Source of the DNA: JAJRXR01 sp041402005
GTDB lineage: Bacteria > Planctomycetota > Phycisphaerae > Phycisphaerales > UBA1924
DNA: 64,000 nt
Direction: 5' to 3'
NCBI GenBank assembly: GCA_041402005.1
Contig: JAWKTB010000004.1
Location: 248,001-312,000 of the forward strand
Shown: positions 37,966-45,399 of the stretch, piece after piece
How positions within the stretch are numbered: the stretch's first letter is position 1
How the letters are laid out: each line of letters begins with the position of its first letter
Notes under the pieces: generated by a model
Databases searched by the model: none
What the model was told of the DNA's origin: nothing
What the model saw: only the letters and a program-made list of their open reading frames with translations
Translations under genes and position numbers: made by a program

Positions 37966-39094
37966 CTATGTCGCCGCGAAGAATCGGCGGTGGTGGGCGA
38001 GGATCTGCTTGCACAGGTGCTCGTCGGGGATGGGGTCGTCGATCTCGGGCTCGAAGGTGCCGCCGAGGAGGAGGGCGTCCTCGCGCGGGAACATGTACTT
38101 GTACCCGTCGTGGACGATGTAGCCGAGGGGCTGTGGTTTCAGGTGCACGAGAAGGCCCCGCGCGGGGTACATCGCGAGGTCGTCGAAGAGCTCGCGCGAG
38201 CCGAGGGCGAGGCAGTTGACGAGCAGGGGCTCGGGGAGCAAGGCCAGCTCGTCGCGGGTCGTGAACGTGCGCTCGACGAGCTTGGCGCCCCTGGCGCGGA
38301 CGTCGCCCTCGAGCGTGCGCAGGAAGCGGGGCGTGTGGATGAAGTCGGTGTTGAAGACGCGCCCCGAGCGCGGCGGGCCGGGGACGGGGAGGCGCTCGAG
38401 CGGGGTCGGCGCCTCGAGCGTGCCGTTGTTGAAGTAGCGCTCCTCGTGCGGGGCGTAGGCGGGCTCGTAGACCGGCAGCTCCTCGACCCCCCACTTCGCT
38501 CGGTCGAGTTCGAGGAACGCTCGGCGGGAGCGCCGGAGGAGATCGTGGAAGCGGGCGACCTTCTCGGGGCGATCGCCGAACTCGACGCCGGTGGGGAGCC
38601 AGAGGGCGCCGGCGATGTTGGAGGTGGTGTCGCAGGCGAACTTGGCGGCGTAGCAGGTGACGCGGTGGCCTCGGAGGAGGAGTTCGCGGGCGGTGGCGAG
38701 GGCGGTGACGCCGCCGCCGAGGACGGCGATGGAGGGAAGAGGAGGAGAGAATGGGGAGACAGGCGGGACGCCTGTACCACCGGAAGAGACCGGAGAAGTC
38801 GGAGCCCCCTCACCCCAGCCCTCTCCCCCGTAGGGGAGAGGGAGCGAGAGCGCCTCGGCGACGAGGTCGGCGGCGAGCTGGGCGGCGCCGAAGCAGAGGG
38901 TGACGCCGCACCCGCCGTGACCGTAGTTGTGGACGATGGGCTTGGCGCCCTCGGCGTGCGGATCGAGTCACTTCGAGGCGTAGAGCCGCCCCGGCGGCAT
39001 GGGCGCAGCCGGCGACGAGTCGGAGGATGGCGGAGTCGGAGAGGTCGGGGGTGGGGAGCGTGCGCACGCTTGAGCGTACCCAGGCGGGGCGCAT
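37966..39094 (-). pseudogene. rearranged, frameshifted D-amino-acid oxidase
   Basis: Two parts of a flavin D-amino-acid oxidase occur in swapped order on the minus strand. The upstream part (39094-38851) holds C-terminal motifs: AILRLVAG, RLEV and PIVHNYGHGGCGVTLCFGAA, but in three different frames (breaks near 39030 and 38968). Then, in the last of these frames, repeat-derived sequence (38850-38734) leads straight into the N-terminal FAD motif SIAVLGGGVTALATARELLLRG, TSNIAGALWLPTG, RVFNTDFIHTPRFL, YPARGLLVHLKPQ, KYMFPREDALLLGGTFEPE, ending at a stop at 37966 where the usual C-terminal part should follow. The 333-codon frame from 38967 has no ATG, GTG or TTG before 38241. Probably not functional as read. 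Confidence 0.8.
38759..38844. repeat. modules D and B (copy 4) of the dispersed repeats, inside the oxidase
   Basis: ACAGGCGGGACGCCTGT (38759-38775, perfect 7-bp arms around GGA) followed by a purine spacer and CCCTCACCCCAGCCCTCTCC paired with TAGGGGAGAGGG (38805-38844). Together they encode the Pro/Ser/Gly-rich joint of the rearranged oxidase. Confidence 0.8.
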
Positions 39095-39201
39095 GCGGCG
39101 TGCGCGCGCCACCAGCGCACCGGCCCTGCGATCCGGTGCGCTGGCGCGCGTGCATGATGTACCCACTCAGTCGAGCGGGGTGATGTCCCCCTCAGGGGGG
39201 G

Positions 39202-39735
39202 TCAGCCGCCCAGGGCCCAGGTCGAGGCGACCCAGACCACGAGGGCGGCGGTGGTGGCGGCGCTGGCGACGACGACGAGTGCCAGCGACGCCCACGAGGC
39301 GCCCCGCCGACCCGCGGGGCGTATGAGACCGAGACGTTCTTCCACCGAGGCGCCCAGGGGGTCGCCCGAGCGGGCGGCGTCCTGGACGATGGCGATGATC
39401 AGGTTCGCGTCGAAGGGACGCAGGCCCAGCGCCTTGGCAATGCCCAAGAGGCGTCGGCGTCGGTCCGGCGGGAGCGCGGGCTCCGGGCCGGGCTCGATCG
39501 CGTAGGCGACGCGGACGGCGAAGACCCAGCGGGCGTCCGCCGCCGGCAGGTCCGCCGAGGGGGCGGACCGCTGGCGCTGCTCGCTCAGCTCGCGCAGGGG
39601 GTCCGTCCCGGTCGGGGCGGAGCGGCCCTGGCGCGGGGCCGGGCGGGCGTTGCGTTCAGGCATCGTGTTGGCGGCGGGCGACGCGTTGGTGTTGACCAGA
39701 CGCAACGACGGGGCGTGAGAGGGCTTGATACTCAT
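39202..39735 (-). CDS. hypothetical C-terminally anchored membrane protein
   Basis: A 177-residue protein. The first about 70 residues are polar and disordered (NTNASPAANTMPERNARPAPRQG). A helical domain follows (about 80-135: ARWVFAVRVAYAIEPG, RRRLLGIAKALGLRPFDANLIIAIVQDAARSG), then one membrane segment at the C-terminus (SWASLALVVVASAATTAALVVWVA). The helical part looks like a conserved planctomycete unit of unknown function. The start at 39735 is chosen because upstream codons lie in a 9-bp tandem repeat. It is divergent from 39858-40412. Confidence 0.6.
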   Translation of the reverse strand: MSIKPSHAPSLRLVNTNASPAANTMPERNARPAPRQGRSAPTGTDPLRELSEQRQRSAPSADLPAADARWVFAVRVAYAIEPGPEPALPPDRRRRLLGIAKALGLRPFDANLIIAIVQDAARSGDPLGASVEERLGLIRPAGRRGASWASLALVVVASAATTAALVVWVASTWALGG

Positions 39736-39738
39736 GGC

Positions 39739-39810
39739 ACAGGCGGTACAGGCAGAACACGTGCCACAACCGATCCAATCGGTACAGACGTCACAGACGG
39801 AACGTCCGGG
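39739..39810. repeat. degenerate 9-bp tandem repeat, 8 units
   Basis: Eight 9-mers in register, such as ACAGGCGGT, ACAGGCAGA, ACAGACGTC and ACAGACGGA. It fills the space between the divergent start codons at 39735 and 39858. Confidence 0.7.
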
Positions 39811-39857
39811 AACGCGCGTGGACGCGGATGGGGGGCCCTGCCGATGATGTGGGACCG

Positions 39858-40412
39858 ATGGGCGACGAGACGAACACGACGGCGGGGTCCGATCAGGGCG
39901 GGGCGCTCGCGGGCGTGACGACCGAGAAGTCGGCGGCGGAGGTCGTCGCTTCACTCGAGCGGATGTCGAAGCGGGGCGAGCTGCCCGGGTTCGACAAGGA
40001 CGAGGCGCGCGGGCTGTTCTCGGTCGAGGCCGCGGGGAACCCCTTCGATCGGCGCCTGGTCGCCCACGCGAAGGAGCGGGACGGGCTGACGATCCTGGAG
40101 TGGGAGCTGGTGACGCCCAGGAAGTGGCCGATCATCATCGCGGCGGTGCTGGTGGTCACGGTGTGGCCGGGCCTGCCGATCACGCACAGTCTGCTCGTGA
40201 ACTACTTCCCGGGGTGGTACGGCGGGCTGGTGAGCGGGTGGTTCAAGACGTGGATGTGGTACCTGCCCCTGACGATCCTGCCGATCCCCTGGGCGTGGCG
40301 GTCCACGATGAAGAAGATGCGGGCGACGACGCTCATCTCGGCGCGTGAGGCGGTCGCGAAGATCGCGGGGGCGGTCGGGGGGCAGATGGGGAACGAGACC
40401 GCGATGGGGTGA
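39858..40412 (+). CDS. hypothetical membrane protein
   Basis: A 184-residue protein. A disordered N-terminus (about 1-30) leads into an alpha/beta segment (KSAAEVVASLERMSKRGELPGFD, GLFSVEAAGNPFDRRLVAHAKERDGLTILEWELVTP). Two hydrophobic segments follow (IIIAAVLVVTVWPGLPI and MWYLPLTILPIPWAW), then a C-terminal helix. The motif from GFDKD to LVTPRKWP looks like a conserved family that I cannot name. It is followed by an intrinsic terminator. Confidence 0.6.
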   Translation: MGDETNTTAGSDQGGALAGVTTEKSAAEVVASLERMSKRGELPGFDKDEARGLFSVEAAGNPFDRRLVAHAKERDGLTILEWELVTPRKWPIIIAAVLVVTVWPGLPITHSLLVNYFPGWYGGLVSGWFKTWMWYLPLTILPIPWAWRSTMKKMRATTLISAREAVAKIAGAVGGQMGNETAMG

Positions 40413-40442
40413 GCGGGCGCCTCGCGCGAGTTGAAAGAAAAG

Positions 40443-40468
40443 AGCCCAGGGTTTCGTGACCCTGGGCT
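40443..40468. terminator. intrinsic terminator between convergent genes
   Basis: AGCCCAGGGT / ACCCTGGGCT stem of 10 bp with a 6-nt loop. AAAGAAAAG flanks it on the left and TTCGTGTTT on the right, so it can serve both 39858-40412 and 40497-42542. Confidence 0.85.
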
Positions 40469-40496
40469 TTCGTGTTTGATCGAGCGGGAGTTCGGG

Positions 40497-42542
40497 CTAC
40501 TCGACGTCCTTGCCCTCGACGACCTCCTCGAGTGGCGGGGCGTCGTGGGGATGTCCCTCGCCCGCCTTCATGCGTCTGAAGTACCCGTGGTAGGTCTTCA
40601 TGGCCTTGTGCCCGAAGACGAGCATGATGGGGATGTTGGCGACGAGCATGACGCCCAGGCCGAGGGTCGTCCACATGTCGAGCTCGGCGTCGGTGCCGAT
40701 GAGGGCTCGGGTGGTCCCGCCGGGGGCGGGGAAGATCTTCATGGCGGCAACGCACGTGAGGAAGATCAGAGCGCAGTAGATGAGCTTGTAGATGAAGGCG
40801 AGGGGTCTGATGCGTCGTTCGGAGAAGCCGAGGCCGCCGAAGATGAAGTAGACGCCCTGCTCGCCGTAGTAGGACCATGAGATCATGGTGGAGACGGCGA
40901 AGAGCCAGGCGGCGATGGAGACCATGACCTTGCCGATGCCCGGGGCGACGCGGTCGAAGGCGTATGCGGTGAGGGAGGCGCCGGCGTAGTCGCCGTAGAC
41001 GCCGATGTCGGGCGTGCCGTCGGGCTTCTTTCGGAAGTAGGGCTCGAGCTTGGAGTCGAGCGTCCCCCATTCGACGTCCCACGTGGATGCGCCCGAGTCC
41101 TCGACGGTCTCCTGGACCGTGCCGGAGATCTTGCGCAGGTCGCGTCCGGTGTCGTCGTCGGGGTCGGCCTCGACGATGACGAAGACGGTCTCGCCGTCGC
41201 GCCAGCCGGTCTGGCCCTCGGCGGTGCGCCGGATGCGACGGGCGTCGGCGGTCATGGGCGGCAGGTCGGGGGTCTGGAGCGTCCAGACCTCGGCGAGCTC
41301 GGCGCCATCCTCCGCGGTCGCGTGCACGATCGAGACGTGCGACACGTCGGCGTACTCGGCCTCGGCCTCGCGGTTGTACGCGCCCGAGGAGAGGATCACC
41401 AGCGCGGTCAGCGAGCAGACGACGAGGGTGTCGATGAAGGGCTCGAGGCCGGCGACGACGCCCTCGCGAACCGGCTCGTCGGTCTTGGCGGCGGAGTGGG
41501 CGATGGGGCTGGAGCCCTGGCCGGCTTCCGAGGAGAAGAGGGCCCGCTTGATGCCCCAGATGGCGGCGTACCCGAAGGTGCCGCCCAGGAAGGCGCCGGT
41601 CGCGTTGGGGGCCTCGCCGCCGAGCCAGGGGGGCAGGCCGCTCTTGAAGATCAGCACGAACATGTCGGGGATATCCGTGATGTGGACGGCGAGGACGTAG
41701 CCGGCGGCGAGCATGTAGATGATGCACATGAAGGGCACGATCTTGCCGGCGACGCTCCCGATGCGCTTGATGCCGCCGATGATGACGAGCCCGACCAGGA
41801 TGGTGAGGATGATGCCTGTGGCGACCTGGGGGATCTGGAAGTAGGTGAAGGTGATGTCGGCGACGTTCCAGGCCTGGAACATGTTGCCGCCGGTGATCGC
41901 GGAGATGATGAGGGTGATGACGAAGACGGTGCCGATGAACCAACCGAGGGCGCGCCCGCTGGCGAATCCCAGGGCGAGGAAGACGAGGGCGAGCAAGATG
42001 CCCGGAACGAGGGCGATGATGCTCTGGCCGAACGCGTTGTAGGCGAGATACGTGAGGAAGCCGGTCGCGAGCGCGAAGAGGATGGCGGCGGCGAAGCGGA
42101 GTGAGGGGGATTCGGAGAGGCCCTTCTGGACGACGTACATGGGCCCGCCGTGCGGCTCCTCCGGGTTGGAGGTGTCGCGGTAGATCATGGACTGGGTGAC
42201 CTCGGTCATCTTGAGGGCCATGCCGACGAGCCCGATGACCCACATCCAGAGGATGGCGCCCGGCCCGCCGAGTGCGACGGCGACAGCGACACCGGCGATG
42301 TTGCCGAGGCCGACGGTGGCGGAGAGTGCTGCGGAGAGCGCCTGGAAGTGGTTGATGGCGCCCGGGTCGTTCTTGTCGTCGTACTTGCCGCGGACGACCG
42401 AGACGCCGTGGGTCAGGGCGCGGTACTGGCCGAAGATGGACCAGAAGGTGAAGAGGACGCCCGTGGCGAGCAGGGCGTAGACGGTGTATGGGGAGAAGAG
42501 GATGCCGTTGAGGTTGTTGATGAAGTCGTTGAGTGCTTGCAT
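40497..42542 (-). CDS. alanine/glycine:sodium symporter (AGCS) with large insertion
   Basis: A 681-residue transporter of the AGCS family, importing alanine or glycine with sodium. Hallmarks are LSAALSATVGLGNIAGVAVAVALGGPGAILWMWVIGLVGMALKMTE, HGGPMYVVQKGL, GGNMFQAWNVAD, and LFSSEAGQGSSPIAHSAAKTDEPVREG. Known members have about 450-540 residues. Here an extra soluble region of about 125 residues (385-510; HVSIVHATAEDGAELAEVW, ETVFVIVEADPDDDTGRD, DVEWGTLDSKLEPYF) interrupts the membrane part after VVCSLTALVILSSG. The C-terminus is acidic. The start at 42542 fits the family. Confidence 0.92.
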   Translation of the reverse strand: MQALNDFINNLNGILFSPYTVYALLATGVLFTFWSIFGQYRALTHGVSVVRGKYDDKNDPGAINHFQALSAALSATVGLGNIAGVAVAVALGGPGAILWMWVIGLVGMALKMTEVTQSMIYRDTSNPEEPHGGPMYVVQKGLSESPSLRFAAAILFALATGFLTYLAYNAFGQSIIALVPGILLALVFLALGFASGRALGWFIGTVFVITLIISAITGGNMFQAWNVADITFTYFQIPQVATGIILTILVGLVIIGGIKRIGSVAGKIVPFMCIIYMLAAGYVLAVHITDIPDMFVLIFKSGLPPWLGGEAPNATGAFLGGTFGYAAIWGIKRALFSSEAGQGSSPIAHSAAKTDEPVREGVVAGLEPFIDTLVVCSLTALVILSSGAYNREAEAEYADVSHVSIVHATAEDGAELAEVWTLQTPDLPPMTADARRIRRTAEGQTGWRDGETVFVIVEADPDDDTGRDLRKISGTVQETVEDSGASTWDVEWGTLDSKLEPYFRKKPDGTPDIGVYGDYAGASLTAYAFDRVAPGIGKVMVSIAAWLFAVSTMISWSYYGEQGVYFIFGGLGFSERRIRPLAFIYKLIYCALIFLTCVAAMKIFPAPGGTTRALIGTDAELDMWTTLGLGVMLVANIPIMLVFGHKAMKTYHGYFRRMKAGEGHPHDAPPLEEVVEGKDVE

Positions 42543-42631
42543 GGTGGTCCGATCTCGTGGGAGGGTCGGCGGGTGTGAGGGGGGATGATCGCCGAATCCG
42601 GGTGAGAATGCAACGCGGGGGGCGTCGGCGG

Positions 42632-42637
42632 TAGCCT
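42632..42637 (+). promoter_or_regulatory. leaderless-type -10 box TAGCCT
   Basis: Ends 6 nt before the ATG at 42644. Confidence 0.55.
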
Positions 42638-42643
42638 TGGGGC

Positions 42644-43357
42644 ATGTCCGGGGCGTGGTCAGGGTCGGAGCTGGTCAGGATCGCCGCGCAGGCGCTGCGC
42701 GACGAGGATCGGCGATTGCACCATGAACAGGCGGTCCGGGGCATCGACGCCCTCGACGAGGTCGGCCTGCATCCAATCCTCGCGGACGGGTTTCGTCGTG
42801 CCGGGTTCGGCGTCTGGCCTGAGCGCCCGTACGCCGGTCGCGTCGGGGACAGGCCGATCAGGCGGGACCGGGAGCGCTGCGACCTCGTGCTGACGGCGGA
42901 AGACGGGGTGCGCCTGCTGGACCCGGTTGCGGAGCTGGTGGAGATCGACCGGGCGACGGGGACGCTGTTCGAGCCGTTGGCCGAGTCGATGGCGGGGATC
43001 GACGAGCGCGTGGTCGAGCCGGGCGAGGCGTACTGGCTGGAGGTCAAGGCTGTGGCGCAGTTCGCCTACGTCGAGGGCGTGCCGCGGGCGAACAAGTCGT
43101 ACGCGTCGCAACTGGTTCGTGGGCCGCTGGAGGACGTGCGGAAGCTGGCGCGTGAGGCGACGATCGAACACGCGGGGGCGATGGTGGCGCTGTTCGCGGA
43201 GGACGCGCGGACGATCGAGCACGACCTTGCGGAGATGACGCACCGCCTGCTCGACAAGGACGCGCCGATCCGCGAGCCGGTGTGGGAGGTCTTCGAGATC
43301 GGGGACCGTGCGGGCAACGGGGCGTGCGGGGTGGCGTTGGCGCCGGTGAGGTTGTGA
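42644..43357 (+). CDS. probable PD-(D/E)xK nuclease-fold protein
   Basis: A 237-residue soluble protein. RCDLVLT (Asp at about 86), an acidic ELVEID, and the later strand EAYWLEVKAVAQFAYVEGVPR give the D...ExK arrangement of restriction-endonuclease-like folds. NKSYASQLVRGPLEDVRKLA and HAGAMVALFAEDARTIEHDL complete a conserved family pattern that I have no name for. No methylase or helicase lies nearby, so a restriction role is not supported; a repair or DNA-processing role is possible. The gene appears leaderless. Confidence 0.65.
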   Translation: MSGAWSGSELVRIAAQALRDEDRRLHHEQAVRGIDALDEVGLHPILADGFRRAGFGVWPERPYAGRVGDRPIRRDRERCDLVLTAEDGVRLLDPVAELVEIDRATGTLFEPLAESMAGIDERVVEPGEAYWLEVKAVAQFAYVEGVPRANKSYASQLVRGPLEDVRKLAREATIEHAGAMVALFAEDARTIEHDLAEMTHRLLDKDAPIREPVWEVFEIGDRAGNGACGVALAPVRL

Positions 43358-43395
43358 GGGATGCCGAGGGTGATCGCGGACGGTCGCGGGTGTCA

Positions 43396-43458
43396 CTCAC
43401 CCCCTCTGGTCCGGCGATGCGCTTGGAGCGGTCTCCCCCGCTGGGAGCGGGGGAGAGG
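43396..43458. repeat. dispersed hairpin repeat, module C copy 2
   Basis: CTCACCCCCTCT, then GGCGATGCGCTTGGAGCG, then TCTCCCCCGCTGGGAGCGG with GGGAGAGG. Related to 9092-9149. It lies between the convergent stops of 42644-43357 and lpxB, 1 bp from the lpxB stop. Confidence 0.7.
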
Positions 43459-43459
43459 C

Positions 43460-44677
43460 TTATGCGGTGGCGCGGGCGGGCTCGGCGATCGGCTCGGCGT
43501 CGGGCTGGGGCTCGAGGAAAAGCTCGATGATGTCGGCGGCGGCCGTCGCGGCGCAACGACCATCGAACATCGACGCGACGCGGCGCAACTCACGACGCTG
43601 CTCCTCGGCGTGCGCTGGATCCTCCAGCAGCGCGACGGCGAGGTCGGCGATCGGCTCCGAGCCCCCGAAGTGCGGGATCAGCTCGGGCACGATCTGCTTG
43701 CCCGCGACGACGTTGGGCAGGCTGAAGAACTTGGTCTTGAGGAACCACCGCCCGATCAGGGAATACCCCAGACGCCCCGACTTGTAGACGATCACCATCG
43801 GCTTGGCCTGCTTGGCGATCTGGAGGGTGACGGTCCCCGAGACGACGAGCGCGAGGTCGCACCAGCGGGCGACCTCCTCGGTCCGCGAGTGCTCGACGCG
43901 GAGAGACCTGGGCCAATCGCCCGCGAGGCGGCGCAGCTCCGGCTCGATCTCGGGGCGGGTGGCGGCGACGACGCCGGCGATCCCCTCGTGCTCGCGCTCC
44001 AGGCGTCGGTAGGCGCCGACGAGGAGGGGGAAGTTCTTGGTGATCTCCGCCGGGCGTGAGCCGGGCATGAGCGCGACGCGGGGGTCGCCCCCGGGCCAGT
44101 CGGCGATGCGGGCGTCCACACGCGCCTCGTCGAGTACGCGGTCGAAGATGGGGTGCCCGATGAAGGTCGCGTCCACGCCGCGGGAGCGGAACCACTCCTC
44201 CTCGAAGGGGAGCAGGCAGAGGACGTGGTCGGTGAGTCGCTTGAGCTTCTTGAGGCGCCAGGCGCCCCAGGCCCAGAGCTGCGGGGCGACGAGATGCACG
44301 ACGCGGGCGCCGGTTGGTTTGGTGATCGCGCAGACGGGGAAGTTGGCGGCGGGCGAATCGACCGGGACGTGCACGCGGACGGGGTGGTCGACGAGCCAGC
44401 GCTTGATGTGCGCGTTGATGCGCCGGTGCTCGCGGATCTTCGCGAGGCCCGGCATACCCATGACGGCATCCTGGCCCGTGCGGTGGACGATCTTCGCGCC
44501 CGCGGCCTCCATCTTGGGACCGCCCCAGGCGTAGATCGTCAGGTCGGGGTCACGCGCCTTGAGCTCGGCGATCACCGCCGCCGCGTGGTCGTCGCCCGAG
44601 GGCTCGAAGGCGGTGAACAGGACCGCGCCGCGGTCAGATCCTCCACCGCCTCCTGGATGGTTCGGCGCGTCGCCCAT
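43460..44677 (-). CDS. lpxB: lipid-A-disaccharide synthase
   Basis: A 405-residue GT19 glycosyltransferase that joins UDP-diacylglucosamine and lipid X in lipid A synthesis. Hallmarks are LFTAFEPSGDDHAAAVIAELKAR (LpxB SxGDxxAA block), IYAWGGPKMEAAGAKIV, the VHLVAPQLWAWGAWRLKKLKRLTDHVLCLLPFEEEWF block, IGHPIFD, ALMPGSRPAEITKNFPLL and LVVSGTVTLQIAKQAKPMVIVYK. The C-terminus is slightly extended. Its presence shows an outer membrane with lipid A. Other lpx genes are not adjacent. Confidence 0.93.
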   Translation of the reverse strand: MGDAPNHPGGGGGSDRGAVLFTAFEPSGDDHAAAVIAELKARDPDLTIYAWGGPKMEAAGAKIVHRTGQDAVMGMPGLAKIREHRRINAHIKRWLVDHPVRVHVPVDSPAANFPVCAITKPTGARVVHLVAPQLWAWGAWRLKKLKRLTDHVLCLLPFEEEWFRSRGVDATFIGHPIFDRVLDEARVDARIADWPGGDPRVALMPGSRPAEITKNFPLLVGAYRRLEREHEGIAGVVAATRPEIEPELRRLAGDWPRSLRVEHSRTEEVARWCDLALVVSGTVTLQIAKQAKPMVIVYKSGRLGYSLIGRWFLKTKFFSLPNVVAGKQIVPELIPHFGGSEPIADLAVALLEDPAHAEEQRRELRRVASMFDGRCAATAAADIIELFLEPQPDAEPIAEPARATA

Positions 44678-44754
44678 GGCGCAGTCAAGACCCCGCGCGG
44701 CGTGTTGTCAACGAAACGGACGTGCTGGCGGGGGAAACGAGCCCGGATCCACGC

Positions 44755-45399
44755 TCAGAACCCCGCCGCACGCAGCCAGCTCGACGGCGCGACGTCCAGG
44801 GCGGTCGCGATCGAGAGCAGCGATTCGACGCTGGGCAGGTGGGCGCCCCGCTCGATGGAGGAGAGCTGGCTGACCGAGACACCGGCGGCCTCGGAGAGCT
44901 CCTTGAGCGTCCAGCCGCGTTCGGTCCTGGCCAGGCGGACCTGGCGTCCCAGCTCGGCCCGGAGGCGGTCCTGCGGGCGTCGCCCGAGCGCATACGCCTG
45001 GGCCGCCTGGGCGAGCACGCGGCGCATCTCCTCGAGCGTGAAGGGCTTGGCGAGGTAATCGAAGACGTCCTGCTTGAAGGTTTGGCGCATCGAGTCGAGC
45101 GAGGGGTAGCCCGTGACGACGATGACGCACAGCTTGGGCCAGCGCGTGCGGATCTCGCTGAGGACGTCCTCGCCGCTGGCGGCGCCCATCTTGATGTCGA
45201 GCAGGACGAGGTCGGGCAGGCTGGACTCGCAGGCGGCGAAGAAGGCCTCGGGGGTGGAGACGGCTCGGACCTCGTGCCCGTCGCCCTCCAGGATGGTGGT
45301 GACGTACTCGCGGAAGTCGGCGTCGTCGTCGAGGGCGAGGACGGACAGGGGCGGGGTCTGAACGCCCGTCGGCTCGGCTCGCGGTGCGGGTTCAGCCAT
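44755..45399 (-). CDS. response regulator with receiver and XRE-type HTH
   Basis: A 214-residue regulator. The receiver domain (about 18-135) has the acidic pair in ALDDDADFREYV, the phosphoacceptor Asp in LVLLDIKM, the Thr switch in VIVVTGYPS and the Lys in YLAKPFTLEEM. Instead of the usual OmpR, NarL or NtrC output it ends with a Cro/C1-type helix-turn-helix (about 155-205: VRLARTERGWTLKELSEAAGVSVSQLSSIERG). It overlaps the histidine kinase gene by 8 bp, so it is its partner. The start at 45399 is the one used in this overlap. Confidence 0.88.
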   Translation of the reverse strand: MAEPAPRAEPTGVQTPPLSVLALDDDADFREYVTTILEGDGHEVRAVSTPEAFFAACESSLPDLVLLDIKMGAASGEDVLSEIRTRWPKLCVIVVTGYPSLDSMRQTFKQDVFDYLAKPFTLEEMRRVLAQAAQAYALGRRPQDRLRAELGRQVRLARTERGWTLKELSEAAGVSVSQLSSIERGAHLPSVESLLSIATALDVAPSSWLRAAGF

